From the NCBI GenBank assembly GCA_040882055.1, contig JBBECA010000080.1, forward strand, positions 6,332-70,331: a stretch of 64,000 bases of DNA, given 5' to 3'. Positions within the stretch are counted from its first letter, which is position 1, and each line of letters begins with the position of its first letter. Positions 8,267-17,259 of the stretch are shown piece after piece. The stretch is from Nitriliruptor sp040882055. Its GTDB lineage: Bacteria; Actinomycetota; Nitriliruptoria; Nitriliruptorales; Nitriliruptoraceae. The notes under the pieces were generated by a model that worked only from the letters and a program-made list of their open reading frames with translations, made no database searches and had not been told where the DNA came from. Both the position numbers and the translations under genes were made by a program.

Positions 8267-9364
8267 GTGGCGCAGTCGGTCGAGGAGTTGGTGGATCGGC
8301 TCGGCCGTGGCGAGCGCCGAGCGCTGGCACGGCTGCTGACCCTGGTCGAGGACGGGGCGCCGGGCCAGCTCCGCGAGGTGGTCGCCGCGCTGCACCCGCG
8401 TACCGGCGGGGCCCGCGTGCTCGGCATCACCGGTTCACCCGGGGTCGGCAAGTCCACCCTGACCAACGCGATCGCCGCGGAGCTGCGATCGCGTCACCGT
8501 TCGGTGGCCGTGCTGGCCGTCGACCCCTCGTCGCCGTTCTCCGGCGGCGCGCTGCTCGGCGACCGCGTGCGGATGCAGGGCCACCACGCCGACCCGGACG
8601 TCTTCATCCGTTCGATGGCCTCGCGCGGGCACCTCGGCGGGCTGTCGTTCGCCACGCCCCAAGCGGTCCTCGTGCTCGACGCGGCGGGATTCGACGACGT
8701 GATCGTCGAGACGGTCGGCGTCGGTCAGTCCGAGGTCGAGATCGCGGCCACCGCCGACACCACGGTCGTGACGATGGCCCCCGGGATGGGCGACTCGGTG
8801 CAGGCCGCCAAGGCCGGGATCCTCGAGGTGGCCGACGTCTTCGTGATCAACAAGGCCGACGCGTCCGGTGCGGGCAAGCTCGAGTCCGAGCTGCGCGGGA
8901 TGCTCGAGCTCGGGCGGGCGACCGAGGGCCGATCGACCGCCGAGCTGCTCGAGGAGCACCCGGACCTGCTCGACCATCACCCAGAGCTCGCCGAGGATGC
9001 CGAGCTCGTCCCGGGGTCGGCCGCGGCGGGCTGGTGGCCGCCGATCGTCCGCACGGTGGCCGTGCGCAGCGAGGGCATCACCGAGCTCGTCGACACCTTC
9101 GACCAGCACGACGACCACCTCGCGGCGTCCGGTCGCGCCGCCGAGCGGGCCCGCGAGCGCGCCCTGCACACCATCCGCGAGATCGCGCTCGAGCAGGTCC
9201 GTGCCCGCTTCGCCCGGCTGGACGAGCACCACAGCTCCCGGCAGCGAGGTGAGGCGGGTGACCCGCTCCTGGACGCACTGGCGGCGAAGGTCGCGGACCG
9301 CGAGCTCGACCCCTACGCCGCGGCCGACCAACTGCTCGAGGCGCTCGACGGCGGGGACGCCTGA
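8267..9364 (+). CDS. meaB: Methylmalonyl-CoA mutase-associated GTPase (MeaB/ArgK family)
   Basis: The 365-residue protein is a G3E P-loop GTPase that protects and reloads B12-dependent methylmalonyl-CoA mutase. Walker A is G-S-P-G-V-G-K-S-T at residues 56-64. The segment V-D-P-S-S-P-F-S-G-G-A-L-L-G-D-R-V-R-M is typical of MeaB, E-T-V-G-V-G-Q-S-E covers switch II, and N-K-A-D gives guanine specificity. The C-terminal part is helical and charged, as in MeaB dimerisation arms. The GTG start follows CGAGGAGCGGGT. The mutase itself is not in this window, but the epimerase is 1.5 kb away. Confidence 0.93.
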   Translation: MAQSVEELVDRLGRGERRALARLLTLVEDGAPGQLREVVAALHPRTGGARVLGITGSPGVGKSTLTNAIAAELRSRHRSVAVLAVDPSSPFSGGALLGDRVRMQGHHADPDVFIRSMASRGHLGGLSFATPQAVLVLDAAGFDDVIVETVGVGQSEVEIAATADTTVVTMAPGMGDSVQAAKAGILEVADVFVINKADASGAGKLESELRGMLELGRATEGRSTAELLEEHPDLLDHHPELAEDAELVPGSAAAGWWPPIVRTVAVRSEGITELVDTFDQHDDHLAASGRAAERARERALHTIREIALEQVRARFARLDEHHSSRQRGEAGDPLLDALAAKVADRELDPYAAADQLLEALDGGDA

Positions 9365-9428
9365 CCCCCGCGTGCACGACACCACCCGGGGTCCGGTCGC
9401 CGGTCAGCCTCAGCGCCGCGTCGTCACC

Positions 9429-10943
9429 TCAGGGCAGGAGCTCGGTGAGTTCGCGCTCGAGGAGCTCGAGGGTGGTGGCCAGACGCTCGTCGGTGGTGCG
9501 CAGGTTCCCGAGCGCGAGGCGGAGGACGTAGCGCTCGTCGAGCACGGTGTGCGAGAGGTACGCCTCGCCGGTCGCGTTGATCGCGGCCAGCCACGCCCGG
9601 TTCCTGGCCGTGGCCTGCGTCTCGTCCTCGCCGTCGAGCACCGAGCGGAAGCAGACGGTGGACAGAGGAGCGGGGGCGGCGAGCTCGAGGTGTGGGTGTT
9701 CCTCGACCCAGCGGACCACCTGCTGCGCCTGGGCGACGTGGCTGCGGATGCGCTCGGCGAGCCCGTCTCGCCCGAAGTAGCGCAGCACCGCCCAGAGCTT
9801 GAGGGACCGGAACCGGCGCCCGAGCTGCACGCCCCACTCCATGTAGTCGGTGACGCCCTCGTCGTCGGTGGTCAGGTACTCGGGGATCAGCGAGAAGGTG
9901 CGCGTGAGGGTGTCGACGTCCCGGACGTAGAGCGCGGAGCAGTCGATCGGTGTGAACAGCCACTTGTGCGGGTTGGTCACGAACGAGTCGGCGCGATCGA
10001 CCCCGTCGAGGACCCAACGCAGCTCGTCGCAGATCGCGGCGACGCCGCCGTAGGCCCCGTCGACGTGGAGCCAGATCGGGTGGCCGAGCTCATCGGCGAC
10101 CTCGTCACGGAGGTCGGCGATGGCGGCGACCGGATCGATCGAGGTCGTCGAGGTCGTCCCCGTCGTGGCCACGATGGCGATCGGCCGTGATCCGAGCCGG
10201 ATGTCCTCCTCGAGCGCGTCGCGGAGGGCGCCGACGTCGAGCCGCCGAGCGCCGTCGACGGGAACCAGTCGGACGCCGTCGCGGCCGAGCCCGAGGGTGA
10301 TGGCCGCCTTCTCGACCGAGGAGTGCGCCTCGGAGGAGGTGTAGATGCGCAGCGGTGGTAGGTCGGGCCGGCCGGCCATGCCACGGTTGCGCACGTCGAG
10401 GTCGGCCCGCTCCCGCGCGGCGGCCAACGCGACGAGGGTGGAGACCGATGCGGTGTCGGTGAGCACGCCCCGCCAGTCGGCGGCCAGGCCGAGCATCTGG
10501 CGGAGCCAGTCGAGGGTGCGCTCCTCGAGCTCGGTCGCGGCCGGCGAGGTGCGCCACAGCATGCCGTTGACGTTGAGCGCCGCCGACAGCGCCTCGGCCA
10601 GGATGCCGGGACCGGACCCGGTGATGGCGAAGTAGGCGTGGAACGCCGGGTGGTTCCAGTGGGTCACACCCGGCAGGATGACGCGTTCGAGGTCCTCGAG
10701 CGTGGCGGCGAACGCTTCGGGTCCTTCGGGTGCCGCCGCCGGCAACGCCGCGGCGATGTCACCGGGCGCGACATCGGACAGCACGCGTCGCTCGCCGACC
10801 CCCTCGAGGTAGTCGGCGATCCAGTCGATCACCTCGTGTCCGTGGCGGCGGAAGCTGTCCGGGTCCATGTCGCCGGTGCCGAGCTGGCCCGGGTCCAGCG
10901 CGGCGTGCGGCGGCGCGGTGCGCCGAGCGAGGGGATCGGTCAC
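9429..10943 (-). CDS. PLP-dependent group II decarboxylase (aromatic-L-amino-acid decarboxylase-like)
   Basis: The 504-residue protein is a fold-type I PLP enzyme. The internal aldimine lysine is Lys327 in T-N-P-H-K-W, H-V-D-G-A-Y-G-G supplies the cofactor Asp, and W-N-H-P-A-F-H and S-S-E-A-H-S-S-V-E match aromatic amino-acid decarboxylases. The family removes CO2 from tryptophan, tyrosine, DOPA or related acids; a few relatives are aldehyde synthases. Substrate is not readable here. The GTG start overlaps the stop of the sigma-like membrane protein by four bases, so the two are probably co-translated. Confidence 0.88.
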   Translation of the reverse strand: MTDPLARRTAPPHAALDPGQLGTGDMDPDSFRRHGHEVIDWIADYLEGVGERRVLSDVAPGDIAAALPAAAPEGPEAFAATLEDLERVILPGVTHWNHPAFHAYFAITGSGPGILAEALSAALNVNGMLWRTSPAATELEERTLDWLRQMLGLAADWRGVLTDTASVSTLVALAAARERADLDVRNRGMAGRPDLPPLRIYTSSEAHSSVEKAAITLGLGRDGVRLVPVDGARRLDVGALRDALEEDIRLGSRPIAIVATTGTTSTTSIDPVAAIADLRDEVADELGHPIWLHVDGAYGGVAAICDELRWVLDGVDRADSFVTNPHKWLFTPIDCSALYVRDVDTLTRTFSLIPEYLTTDDEGVTDYMEWGVQLGRRFRSLKLWAVLRYFGRDGLAERIRSHVAQAQQVVRWVEEHPHLELAAPAPLSTVCFRSVLDGEDETQATARNRAWLAAINATGEAYLSHTVLDERYVLRLALGNLRTTDERLATTLELLERELTELLP

Positions 10944-11812
10944 GCGTCGCCACCGATGACCCCGACGACGCCGCCCGTGCCGCCGTCCGAGGCGCCGTCG
11001 TCCGAGGCGTCACCGCCCCCGTCCCCGTCGCCGACGACGTCCCCGCCGCCGTCCCCCGTCCCGGGGTCGCCCCCGTCGGGCAGGTCCCCGCCACCGTCGT
11101 CGGGAGGGACCGGAGCCTGGTCGTCGGCCGGTGGGGTGGTCGGCTGCTCAGGGGATCCCGTGCCGGGTTCGAGCTCGCCCTCGTCAGGTACCGGCGCGGG
11201 GGGATCGATCGTCGTCTCGGGCTCCTCGGGGCCGTCGAGGGGCTCGGGTTGCGCAGGTGGTGCGGTCGGGTCCCCGACGTCGGGGAACTCGAAGGCGGGC
11301 AGATCATCGGGGTCCGGTGCCTCGACCGGAGTCTCGTCGATCGGTTGGGCCCGGATGGACTCGGGTGGTACGTCCGACGAGGCGGCAGGGAGGCCGAGGA
11401 CGACGACGGGGACGGCGACGCCGAGGGCGATCGCTCCGAGGACCGTCGCGAACGGGACCAGGCCGGGACGTCGCGTCGTGCGGTGCGACACCCCATCGGG
11501 CCACCGCGCGTCGAGGTCGAGCCAGATGCGGTCGACGGTCGCCTCGAGCGGCGACTGGACCCGCGTCGGTGGCATCCGTCCCGCCAGCGTGAACAGCCAC
11601 GAGCGGACCTCCACGCGGTCAGGGTCGACCTCCGGCAGGTGACGCATCGCGCGCAGCAGCACGTCGTAGGTCCGGTCGACGGGATCAGGTGCGTCAGCGA
11701 ACGCCGTCAGCAGGGCGGGGGCGTGGCGGTGCACGAGCACGGCGAAGGCCCCCCGCCACCCGGCCTGCGCGAGCTCGAGGAGCTCCTCGTCGCTCCGTGC
11801 CTCGTACCGCAC
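10940..11812 (-). CDS. Membrane protein with sigma-70 region-2-like N-terminus and disordered tail
   Basis: The 290-residue protein has three parts. Residues about 8-79 resemble region 2 of ECF sigma factors: D-E-E-L-L-E-L-A-Q, then F-A-V-L-V-H-R-H-A-P, and R-S-W-L-F-T-L-A-G-R where sigma factors have the P-W-L-x-x-I-A-R helix. No region 4 follows. A single membrane helix spans about 120-141. Residues 145-290 are a Pro-, Asp- and Gly-rich low-complexity tail, probably exported. The GTG at 11812 follows TGGAGATCAG. TAGCCT on the minus strand (11873-11868) is a likely -10. It could be a tethered transcription regulator or a repurposed sigma fragment; function unknown. Confidence 0.7.
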   Translation of the reverse strand: MRYEARSDEELLELAQAGWRGAFAVLVHRHAPALLTAFADAPDPVDRTYDVLLRAMRHLPEVDPDRVEVRSWLFTLAGRMPPTRVQSPLEATVDRIWLDLDARWPDGVSHRTTRRPGLVPFATVLGAIALGVAVPVVVLGLPAASSDVPPESIRAQPIDETPVEAPDPDDLPAFEFPDVGDPTAPPAQPEPLDGPEEPETTIDPPAPVPDEGELEPGTGSPEQPTTPPADDQAPVPPDDGGGDLPDGGDPGTGDGGGDVVGDGDGGGDASDDGASDGGTGGVVGVIGGDA

Positions 11813-11924
11813 CTGATCTCCACGATGAGCTGGCCGGTGCCCCACCGACGGTGCCGGAGGCTAGCGCTCGCACACGCTCGACCCGCGTTCCGCGGCGCCG
11901 GGACTTCCGGTTCGCTCGTGCATC

Positions 11925-11944
11925 CAGATACGCTGATGTATCCG
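11925..11944. promoter_or_regulatory. Palindrome in the divergent region before the export operon
   Basis: GATAC (11927-11931) and GTATC (11938-11942) form an inverted repeat with a six-base spacer; one flanking base pair (C11925/G11944) extends it. It sits 55-74 bases before the export operon start and overlaps TACGCT (11929-11934), a possible -10 element. A TetR regulator is encoded in that operon, so this is a candidate autoregulatory operator. Confidence 0.45.
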
Positions 11945-11998
11945 AGTTGTGATCGCGACCCCTCGCGGGTCGCCCGACCACGTCAGCCGAGGCCGCCC

Positions 11999-13810
11999 GT
12001 GTCACGCCGCCGTAGCGCTCTGTCCCTGTCGTCGGCGTTGGTGCTGGGCGTCGCTGGCTCGGCTGCGGCCGGACCGTGGGCCGGAGCCTCGGGCTGCGAC
12101 CTCACGGGCGCCGTGGCCCGGGCCGAGGTGACCGCCGAGTTGAGCGGTGACGGCACCCCTCGGGACGTCCGGCACCTGATGACGGCCGAGTCGAGCGATG
12201 GGAGCACCTGCCGGACCTCGGGCCGCGGCGACGCCGTGGACCTGCCGGTGGATGTCGCCGTGCTCCACAGCACCCCGGTCGAGGGATCGCTCGAGGCCGA
12301 GGAGCTCGACGGTGCCAGCGGCCCCGTCACCACGAGGATCGCGGTGCGTGATCGCACGGCGACCACGCGGCAGCTGCGCGTCGACCCACCGAGCGGCGAT
12401 GAGCGGATCGAACGTCGCGTCGGGGTACCGCACCTCGTGCGCGTCGCGGTGACCTACCCCGCGAGCTGGACCGCCATCGCGCCCCAGGTGCCGGGGACGC
12501 ACACGGACACGGCCGCTGGTGGTCTCCGGGTGACGCGGAGCGAGTTGCTGTTCCCGCCGATCACCGCGGACGAGGTGGTCGTCGCGATCGCGGCGGCGCC
12601 GGGACGCGGGACGCCCGAGGTGACGGTCGAGGTCACACCCCTCGCCGACCCCGAGACCGCCCGGGCCGCGGCCGGTGAGCTCGACCGGGACGCCGCCGCC
12701 GTCGTCGCCGCGCTCGCCGAGGTAGGTGCCGAAGGTGCCGCGCGACTCGCCGACGGGACCACCGACCTGGCGGAGGGGATCGGGGAGCTGGCGGGCGGCG
12801 CCGACGAGCTCGCCGACGGGCTCGGGGACGCTGCTGCGGGCGGCACCGAGCTCCGAGCTGGCGCCGACGAACTCGCGGCTGGCGCGGCGCAGCTCGCGGT
12901 CGGGATGCGTCAGCTCGCGACCGGGCTGCAGCCGTTGGCCGAGGGCGCCCGCCGCGTGGCCGAGGGCAACCGCGAGCTCGCCGACGGGTTGGCCGCTGGC
13001 GCCGATGCGGCGGACGAGCTCGCGGACGGCAGCGGACAGCTCGCCACCGGGTCGCGCGAGCTCGGGGCGGCCGCCCGTGAGCTGAACGCGGGGCTCGCGG
13101 CCCTCCGGGCCGGTATCGAGGGTCTCCCCGACCTCGGGCCCGTGACCGACGCCGTCGTCGGACCGGCGAGCGAGGTCATGACCGGTGTCGAGGAGGTCGG
13201 CACGGCCGGTGCCGAGCTGGCCGGTGCGGCAGGCGAGCTCGAGCGCGGGAACCGGGAGCTCGCCCGGGAACTCAGGGCCGCGGCCGCCGCCTCACGCGAG
13301 CTCGCGGAAGGGTCCGACCGTGTCGCCGACGGCGCCGAGGAGGCGGCAGCTGGTTCCGAGGAGCTCGCCACGAGCTCCGAGCAGCTCGCGGCTGGCTCCG
13401 AGCGGTTCGCTGGCGCCGTCGACGACTACACCCGCGGTGTCGAGCGGGCGGCCGGTGCGAGCGCCGAACTCGCCGACGGCGCCGACGAGGCCGCCGATGG
13501 GGCGGCGGGGCTGGCGGACGGCGCGCAGGAGCTCCCCTCACCGCTCCGCGAAGCACGTGATACCGCTGACCGCGCCGGAGCCCGACAGGCGGAGACGGCG
13601 GCCATCGTGGCTGCCGGACGCGAGCTGGCCGAGGACCGCGTCGACGCGGTCCTCGGCGGTGCAGCGACCGGGACGCTCGACACCGAGCTGGTCGTCGCGG
13701 GAAGCTCCGCGCCACCGTTCGCCGCCGCGCTCGGTCTGGTGGCGGTGCTCGGTACCGGCGGCGTCGCTGGTCGCCTCTGGTGGCGCCAGAGGACGGAGGT
13801 CGCGTCGTGA
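11999..13810 (+). CDS. Secreted LxxG heptad-repeat protein with C-terminal membrane anchor (YhgE/Pip-like)
   Basis: The 603-residue protein has a signal peptide (basic start, hydrophobic core, A-A-A-G cleavage region), a beta-rich domain to about residue 220, and then about 280 residues of heptads such as E-L-A-D-G and Q-L-A-x-G, the 'X-X-X-Leu-X-X-Gly' repeat seen in YhgE/Pip proteins. These should form a long extracellular helical rod. A C-terminal membrane helix followed by W-W-R-Q-R-T anchors it. The stop overlaps the TetR start by four bases and the MMPL pump follows, so it probably acts with that exporter in the envelope. Confidence 0.82.
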   Translation: MSRRRSALSLSSALVLGVAGSAAAGPWAGASGCDLTGAVARAEVTAELSGDGTPRDVRHLMTAESSDGSTCRTSGRGDAVDLPVDVAVLHSTPVEGSLEAEELDGASGPVTTRIAVRDRTATTRQLRVDPPSGDERIERRVGVPHLVRVAVTYPASWTAIAPQVPGTHTDTAAGGLRVTRSELLFPPITADEVVVAIAAAPGRGTPEVTVEVTPLADPETARAAAGELDRDAAAVVAALAEVGAEGAARLADGTTDLAEGIGELAGGADELADGLGDAAAGGTELRAGADELAAGAAQLAVGMRQLATGLQPLAEGARRVAEGNRELADGLAAGADAADELADGSGQLATGSRELGAAARELNAGLAALRAGIEGLPDLGPVTDAVVGPASEVMTGVEEVGTAGAELAGAAGELERGNRELARELRAAAAASRELAEGSDRVADGAEEAAAGSEELATSSEQLAAGSERFAGAVDDYTRGVERAAGASAELADGADEAADGAAGLADGAQELPSPLREARDTADRAGARQAETAAIVAAGRELAEDRVDAVLGGAATGTLDTELVVAGSSAPPFAAALGLVAVLGTGGVAGRLWWRQRTEVAS

Positions 13811-14451
13811 CCGTCTCCCGGACCCGCCGCAGCCGGGAAGAGCAACGTGCGCAGACGCGGGAACGGTTGCTGACCTCGGCGGCCGAGGTCATCGCGGCGC
13901 GGGGCCTCGACGGCGCCTCCATCGACGAGATCACCGAACGGGCCGGGTACAGCCGCGGCGCCTTCTACTCCAACTTCGCGGGGAAACCCGAGCTGCTGGT
14001 CGAGCTCTGCGAGCACCGGCTCCGCACCTACGCCGAACGGTTCGTCCCGCTCATCCAGGCGTCACCGGTCGGACGACGCAGCCGCGCGCTCGCGTCGCTG
14101 ATGACCGACCGTGACCCGGGTCCGGACGTGCTGCTGCTGGTCGAACTCGCGCGGCTGCGGACGACGAACCACGAGGTACAGGCGCTGCTCGACCGGTTCG
14201 TCGACGGGTTCGTGGACCTCGTCGACGTCGTCCTGGCCCACAACGCGCCCGAGCTCGGCGACCCGACACCGCAGCAGCGTCGCGCTGGCGCCCGAGGGTT
14301 GGTCGTGGCCCTGCTCGGTGTCGCGTTCGTCCAGCACCTCGGTGCCGCCGACGACCGCACCACGGTCCAGCTGCTGGTGGAGGGCGTCACCCGCGCGGCC
14401 TTCCCGGCCGCGCAGATCGAGGGTGTCGCCGCCGAACTGGCCGGCCCGTGA
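13807..14451 (+). CDS. TetR-family transcriptional regulator
   Basis: The 214-residue protein has an N-terminal helix-turn-helix: A-A-E-V-I-A-A-R-G, D-E-I-T-E-R-A-G-Y-S-R-G-A-F-Y-S-N-F, the standard TetR DNA-binding pattern, and a divergent ligand-binding C-terminus. The GTG start overlaps the stop of the repeat protein, and its own stop overlaps the start of the MMPL pump, so all three are one translationally coupled operon. It most likely represses this operon until a lipid or drug ligand binds; the palindrome at 11925-11944 is a candidate operator. Confidence 0.92.
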   Translation: MTVSRTRRSREEQRAQTRERLLTSAAEVIAARGLDGASIDEITERAGYSRGAFYSNFAGKPELLVELCEHRLRTYAERFVPLIQASPVGRRSRALASLMTDRDPGPDVLLLVELARLRTTNHEVQALLDRFVDGFVDLVDVVLAHNAPELGDPTPQQRRAGARGLVVALLGVAFVQHLGAADDRTTVQLLVEGVTRAAFPAAQIEGVAAELAGP

Positions 14452-17249
14452 CGACCCTGCTCGAGCTGCTGGCGTGGCCAGCGCGCCGAGCGCCGCGCCG
14501 CGTCCTGCTGCTGCTGACGGCGGTGACCCTGGTGCTCGGCGGCACCGCGACCCAGCTCCAGGTGTCGAGCGACCTGTCGCAGTTCGCGCCCGAGGGTGGG
14601 CTCGGCGAACGTCTCGACGATGTCCGCGAACGGTTCGGTGCCGGCGAAGCCATCCAACTGATCATCGACACCGGCCCGGGAGGTGACCTGCTCGGTCCCA
14701 CGGGGTTGGCGGCTGGCGAGCGCCTGGCCAGCGCGCTCCGGGAGGACCCGGAGCTCGCCGGGTGGCTCGCGGAGGACCGGTTGGACCGGCCCGCGGTGCT
14801 CACCTACGCCGAACCCTTCGCCGTCGCAGCCGAGGTCCTGGGGACCTCCCTCGCCGAACTCGACGAGCGCACGGCCGACGCGCTCGTCGACGGTCTGCTC
14901 GCCGATGCCGCGGGGGCGCAGGCGGTGGCCCTGCTGTCCGACGATCTCGAGCGCGACCCGCCCCGGGCGCGCGGGGGGATCGGCTTGGTCGAGCTACGCA
15001 GCGACCTCGACGATGATGCGCTCGCCGAGGCGACCGCTGTCGTGCAGCGGATCTCCGCCGAGTCGGCCACCCCCGGGGTGCGGATCTCGGTGCTGAGCCA
15101 GGCCGTGATCGAGACCGCCGTGCAGGACGGCATCGCGCGGGACGTGCCGGTGCTGCTGTCGCTGTCGCTGCTGTTGGTGGTGCTCGTCCTGGCGTGGCTG
15201 TTCCGCTCCGTGGCCGACGTGGTCGTCGGGCTGGCGGGTCTGCTCGCGAGCATCGTCTGGATGGCCGGCCTGGCCGCGCTCCTCGGGCCGGGGATGCTCG
15301 ACGTGGTCGGTCCCTTCGGTCAGCCCGCCATCGCCGTCCCGGTGCTCCTGGTCGGGCTCGGGGTGGACTACTCGGTCCACCTCACCACGCGTTACCGCGA
15401 GCAGCGGGCGCGGGGCGACCGCCCCGAGGTGGCGGCGACGACCGCGCTGCACACGGTGGGTGTGGCGCTGGTGCTCGCGACCATCGCCACCGTGGGTGGG
15501 TTCCTCGCCAACCTCGCCACCCCACTACCTCCCATCGCCGACCTCGGGGTCTTCGCCGCGCTGGGCATCGTGTCCGCGTTCGTGATCTTCGGGCTCGCGG
15601 TGCCGGCGACCCGGGTCGCGCTGGATCGTCGCGTGGCCGCCGAGGACGACGAGGTGGACGTGGTCCCGCCGGCATCCCGGCCAGCGCGGTGGGTGGTGGT
15701 GCTCACCGGGCTCGCGGTCCGACGTGGTCCCGTGGTGCTCGCCGTCACCGCGGGCTTGCTCGCCGTCGGGGGGCTCAGCGCAGCGGGGCTCGGCACCGAG
15801 TTCGACGAGCGTTCCTTCCTGCCCGATGGTGCGGCCGCGACCACGATCATCACCCGCACCGACGAGCTGTTCGGGGGCGACGTCGGCGAGCAGACCTTCG
15901 TCGTGGTCGACGGGGACACCGACGATGCACCGCTGTTGGCCGGCGCCAGACAGCTCCAGGAGGACCTCGCGGACGTCGAGGAGGTCCGCACCATCGGCGG
16001 GCGAGCGCAGGTCACCTCGCCGTTCGAGCTGATCGATCGCCTCGGTGACCGTGGTCTACGGGTGCGTGACGGGCTCGCGAGCGACCTCGACGCGTGGGCC
16101 GACCCGGCCGCGGCGGCCGACGATCTGCCCGTGCCCGACCAGCTCCCGCCCGAGACCCTGGAGGAGGAAGCCGCATCGGTCGACCTCCCGGTCCCGGACG
16201 AGGTCCTGCGTGCGATCGCGCGGCGCTTGCCGGACGGACGCGGACCCGAGGTCGCGCTGGCCACCTCGACCGACCCGGCCCGCATCCGTGAGGCCATCCG
16301 GGACCGCTTCCGAGAGGACGTGATCGCCGACCGTCCGGCGGGTCTCGACGACCGGACGCTCGCCGGCCTGGCGGCGCTGCCCGCCAGCGAGCTCGGGACC
16401 GAGCGTCTCGCGGAGGCCGGCTTCCCGCTCGAGACCCTCGACGACGCCGACCGTGCGGCGCTCCGCCGGCTCGAACGGCTGGAAGACGCCGGGTGGGACG
16501 CGCAGGACCCCACACGGTCGCCCGGTGACGTCGCGGAGCGCTTCGCGGTCACCGCGGACGAGGTCCCGGAGGAGCTCGGCGCGACCGTGGACGACGAGGG
16601 CCTGCTGCTGGCGGTCTCCACGGCCGCGGGTCAGTCCGGGGCGGGCGCCCTCGCGGCCGAGATCACGGATCTGGCCGAGACCCACCTCCCCGACGCCGAT
16701 GTCACGGTCGTCAGCAGCGACCTGGTCACCGAGGAGATCATCGACTCGCTCTCGGCGGCGCAGCTGCTGGCCATCATCATCAGCATCGCCATCGCCGCCG
16801 TGCTGCTCGTGGCGGCCACCGTGGTCAGCGATCGCAGCGTGGTGCTCGGGCTCATCGGGACCGCGCCGGCGGTCGTCGCGCTCGTGCTCGTACTCGGCAC
16901 CATGCCCCTGATCGGACTGTCGTTCAACGCGCTCACGGCGACCGTGGCATCCATCGCCATCGGCATCGGTGTGCCCTACGGCATCCACCTCACCAACCGG
17001 TTCCGCGTGTCGCTGGTCACCGAACCCGACGTGCCCGCCGCCGTCGCCGACACGTTGCGTCACACCGGCGGGGCGCTCGTCGGGTCCGCGGTGACCACGG
17101 GGCTCGCGTTCGGGGTGCTCGGTTTCTCCAGCAGCGTCCCGCTCCGCCAGTTCGGGACCGTTGCCACGCTGATGATCGCGTACGCTCTGCTCGCCTGCCT
17201 GCTCCTGCAACCGGCGTTGCTGACGATGTGGGCCCGCCACCGGGGATGA
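14448..17249 (+). CDS. MMPL/RND-superfamily exporter
   Basis: The 933-residue protein shows the RND two-repeat layout: TM1, a large outer domain, TM2-6, TM7, a second large outer domain, TM8-12. The first repeat contains G-V-D-Y-S-V-H-L-T-T-R-Y-R in TM4, with an Asp that often relays protons. In the second repeat the equivalent segment is G-V-P-Y-G-I-H-L-T-N-R-F-R, where Pro replaces Asp. The second outer domain carries a long charged insert of about 200 residues. Such proteins export lipids, hopanoids or hydrophobic compounds. It is coupled to the TetR gene by a GTGA overlap. Confidence 0.9.
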   Translation: MTTLLELLAWPARRAPRRVLLLLTAVTLVLGGTATQLQVSSDLSQFAPEGGLGERLDDVRERFGAGEAIQLIIDTGPGGDLLGPTGLAAGERLASALREDPELAGWLAEDRLDRPAVLTYAEPFAVAAEVLGTSLAELDERTADALVDGLLADAAGAQAVALLSDDLERDPPRARGGIGLVELRSDLDDDALAEATAVVQRISAESATPGVRISVLSQAVIETAVQDGIARDVPVLLSLSLLLVVLVLAWLFRSVADVVVGLAGLLASIVWMAGLAALLGPGMLDVVGPFGQPAIAVPVLLVGLGVDYSVHLTTRYREQRARGDRPEVAATTALHTVGVALVLATIATVGGFLANLATPLPPIADLGVFAALGIVSAFVIFGLAVPATRVALDRRVAAEDDEVDVVPPASRPARWVVVLTGLAVRRGPVVLAVTAGLLAVGGLSAAGLGTEFDERSFLPDGAAATTIITRTDELFGGDVGEQTFVVVDGDTDDAPLLAGARQLQEDLADVEEVRTIGGRAQVTSPFELIDRLGDRGLRVRDGLASDLDAWADPAAAADDLPVPDQLPPETLEEEAASVDLPVPDEVLRAIARRLPDGRGPEVALATSTDPARIREAIRDRFREDVIADRPAGLDDRTLAGLAALPASELGTERLAEAGFPLETLDDADRAALRRLERLEDAGWDAQDPTRSPGDVAERFAVTADEVPEELGATVDDEGLLLAVSTAAGQSGAGALAAEITDLAETHLPDADVTVVSSDLVTEEIIDSLSAAQLLAIIISIAIAAVLLVAATVVSDRSVVLGLIGTAPAVVALVLVLGTMPLIGLSFNALTATVASIAIGIGVPYGIHLTNRFRVSLVTEPDVPAAVADTLRHTGGALVGSAVTTGLAFGVLGFSSSVPLRQFGTVATLMIAYALLACLLLQPALLTMWARHRG

Positions 17250-17259
17250 TGCGCAGGAG

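Noticed and set aside
9365..9428. GACCCC/GGGGTC inverted repeat between the MeaB and decarboxylase genes as terminator
   Set aside because: Only six base pairs with a loop of about twenty bases, too weak to call.
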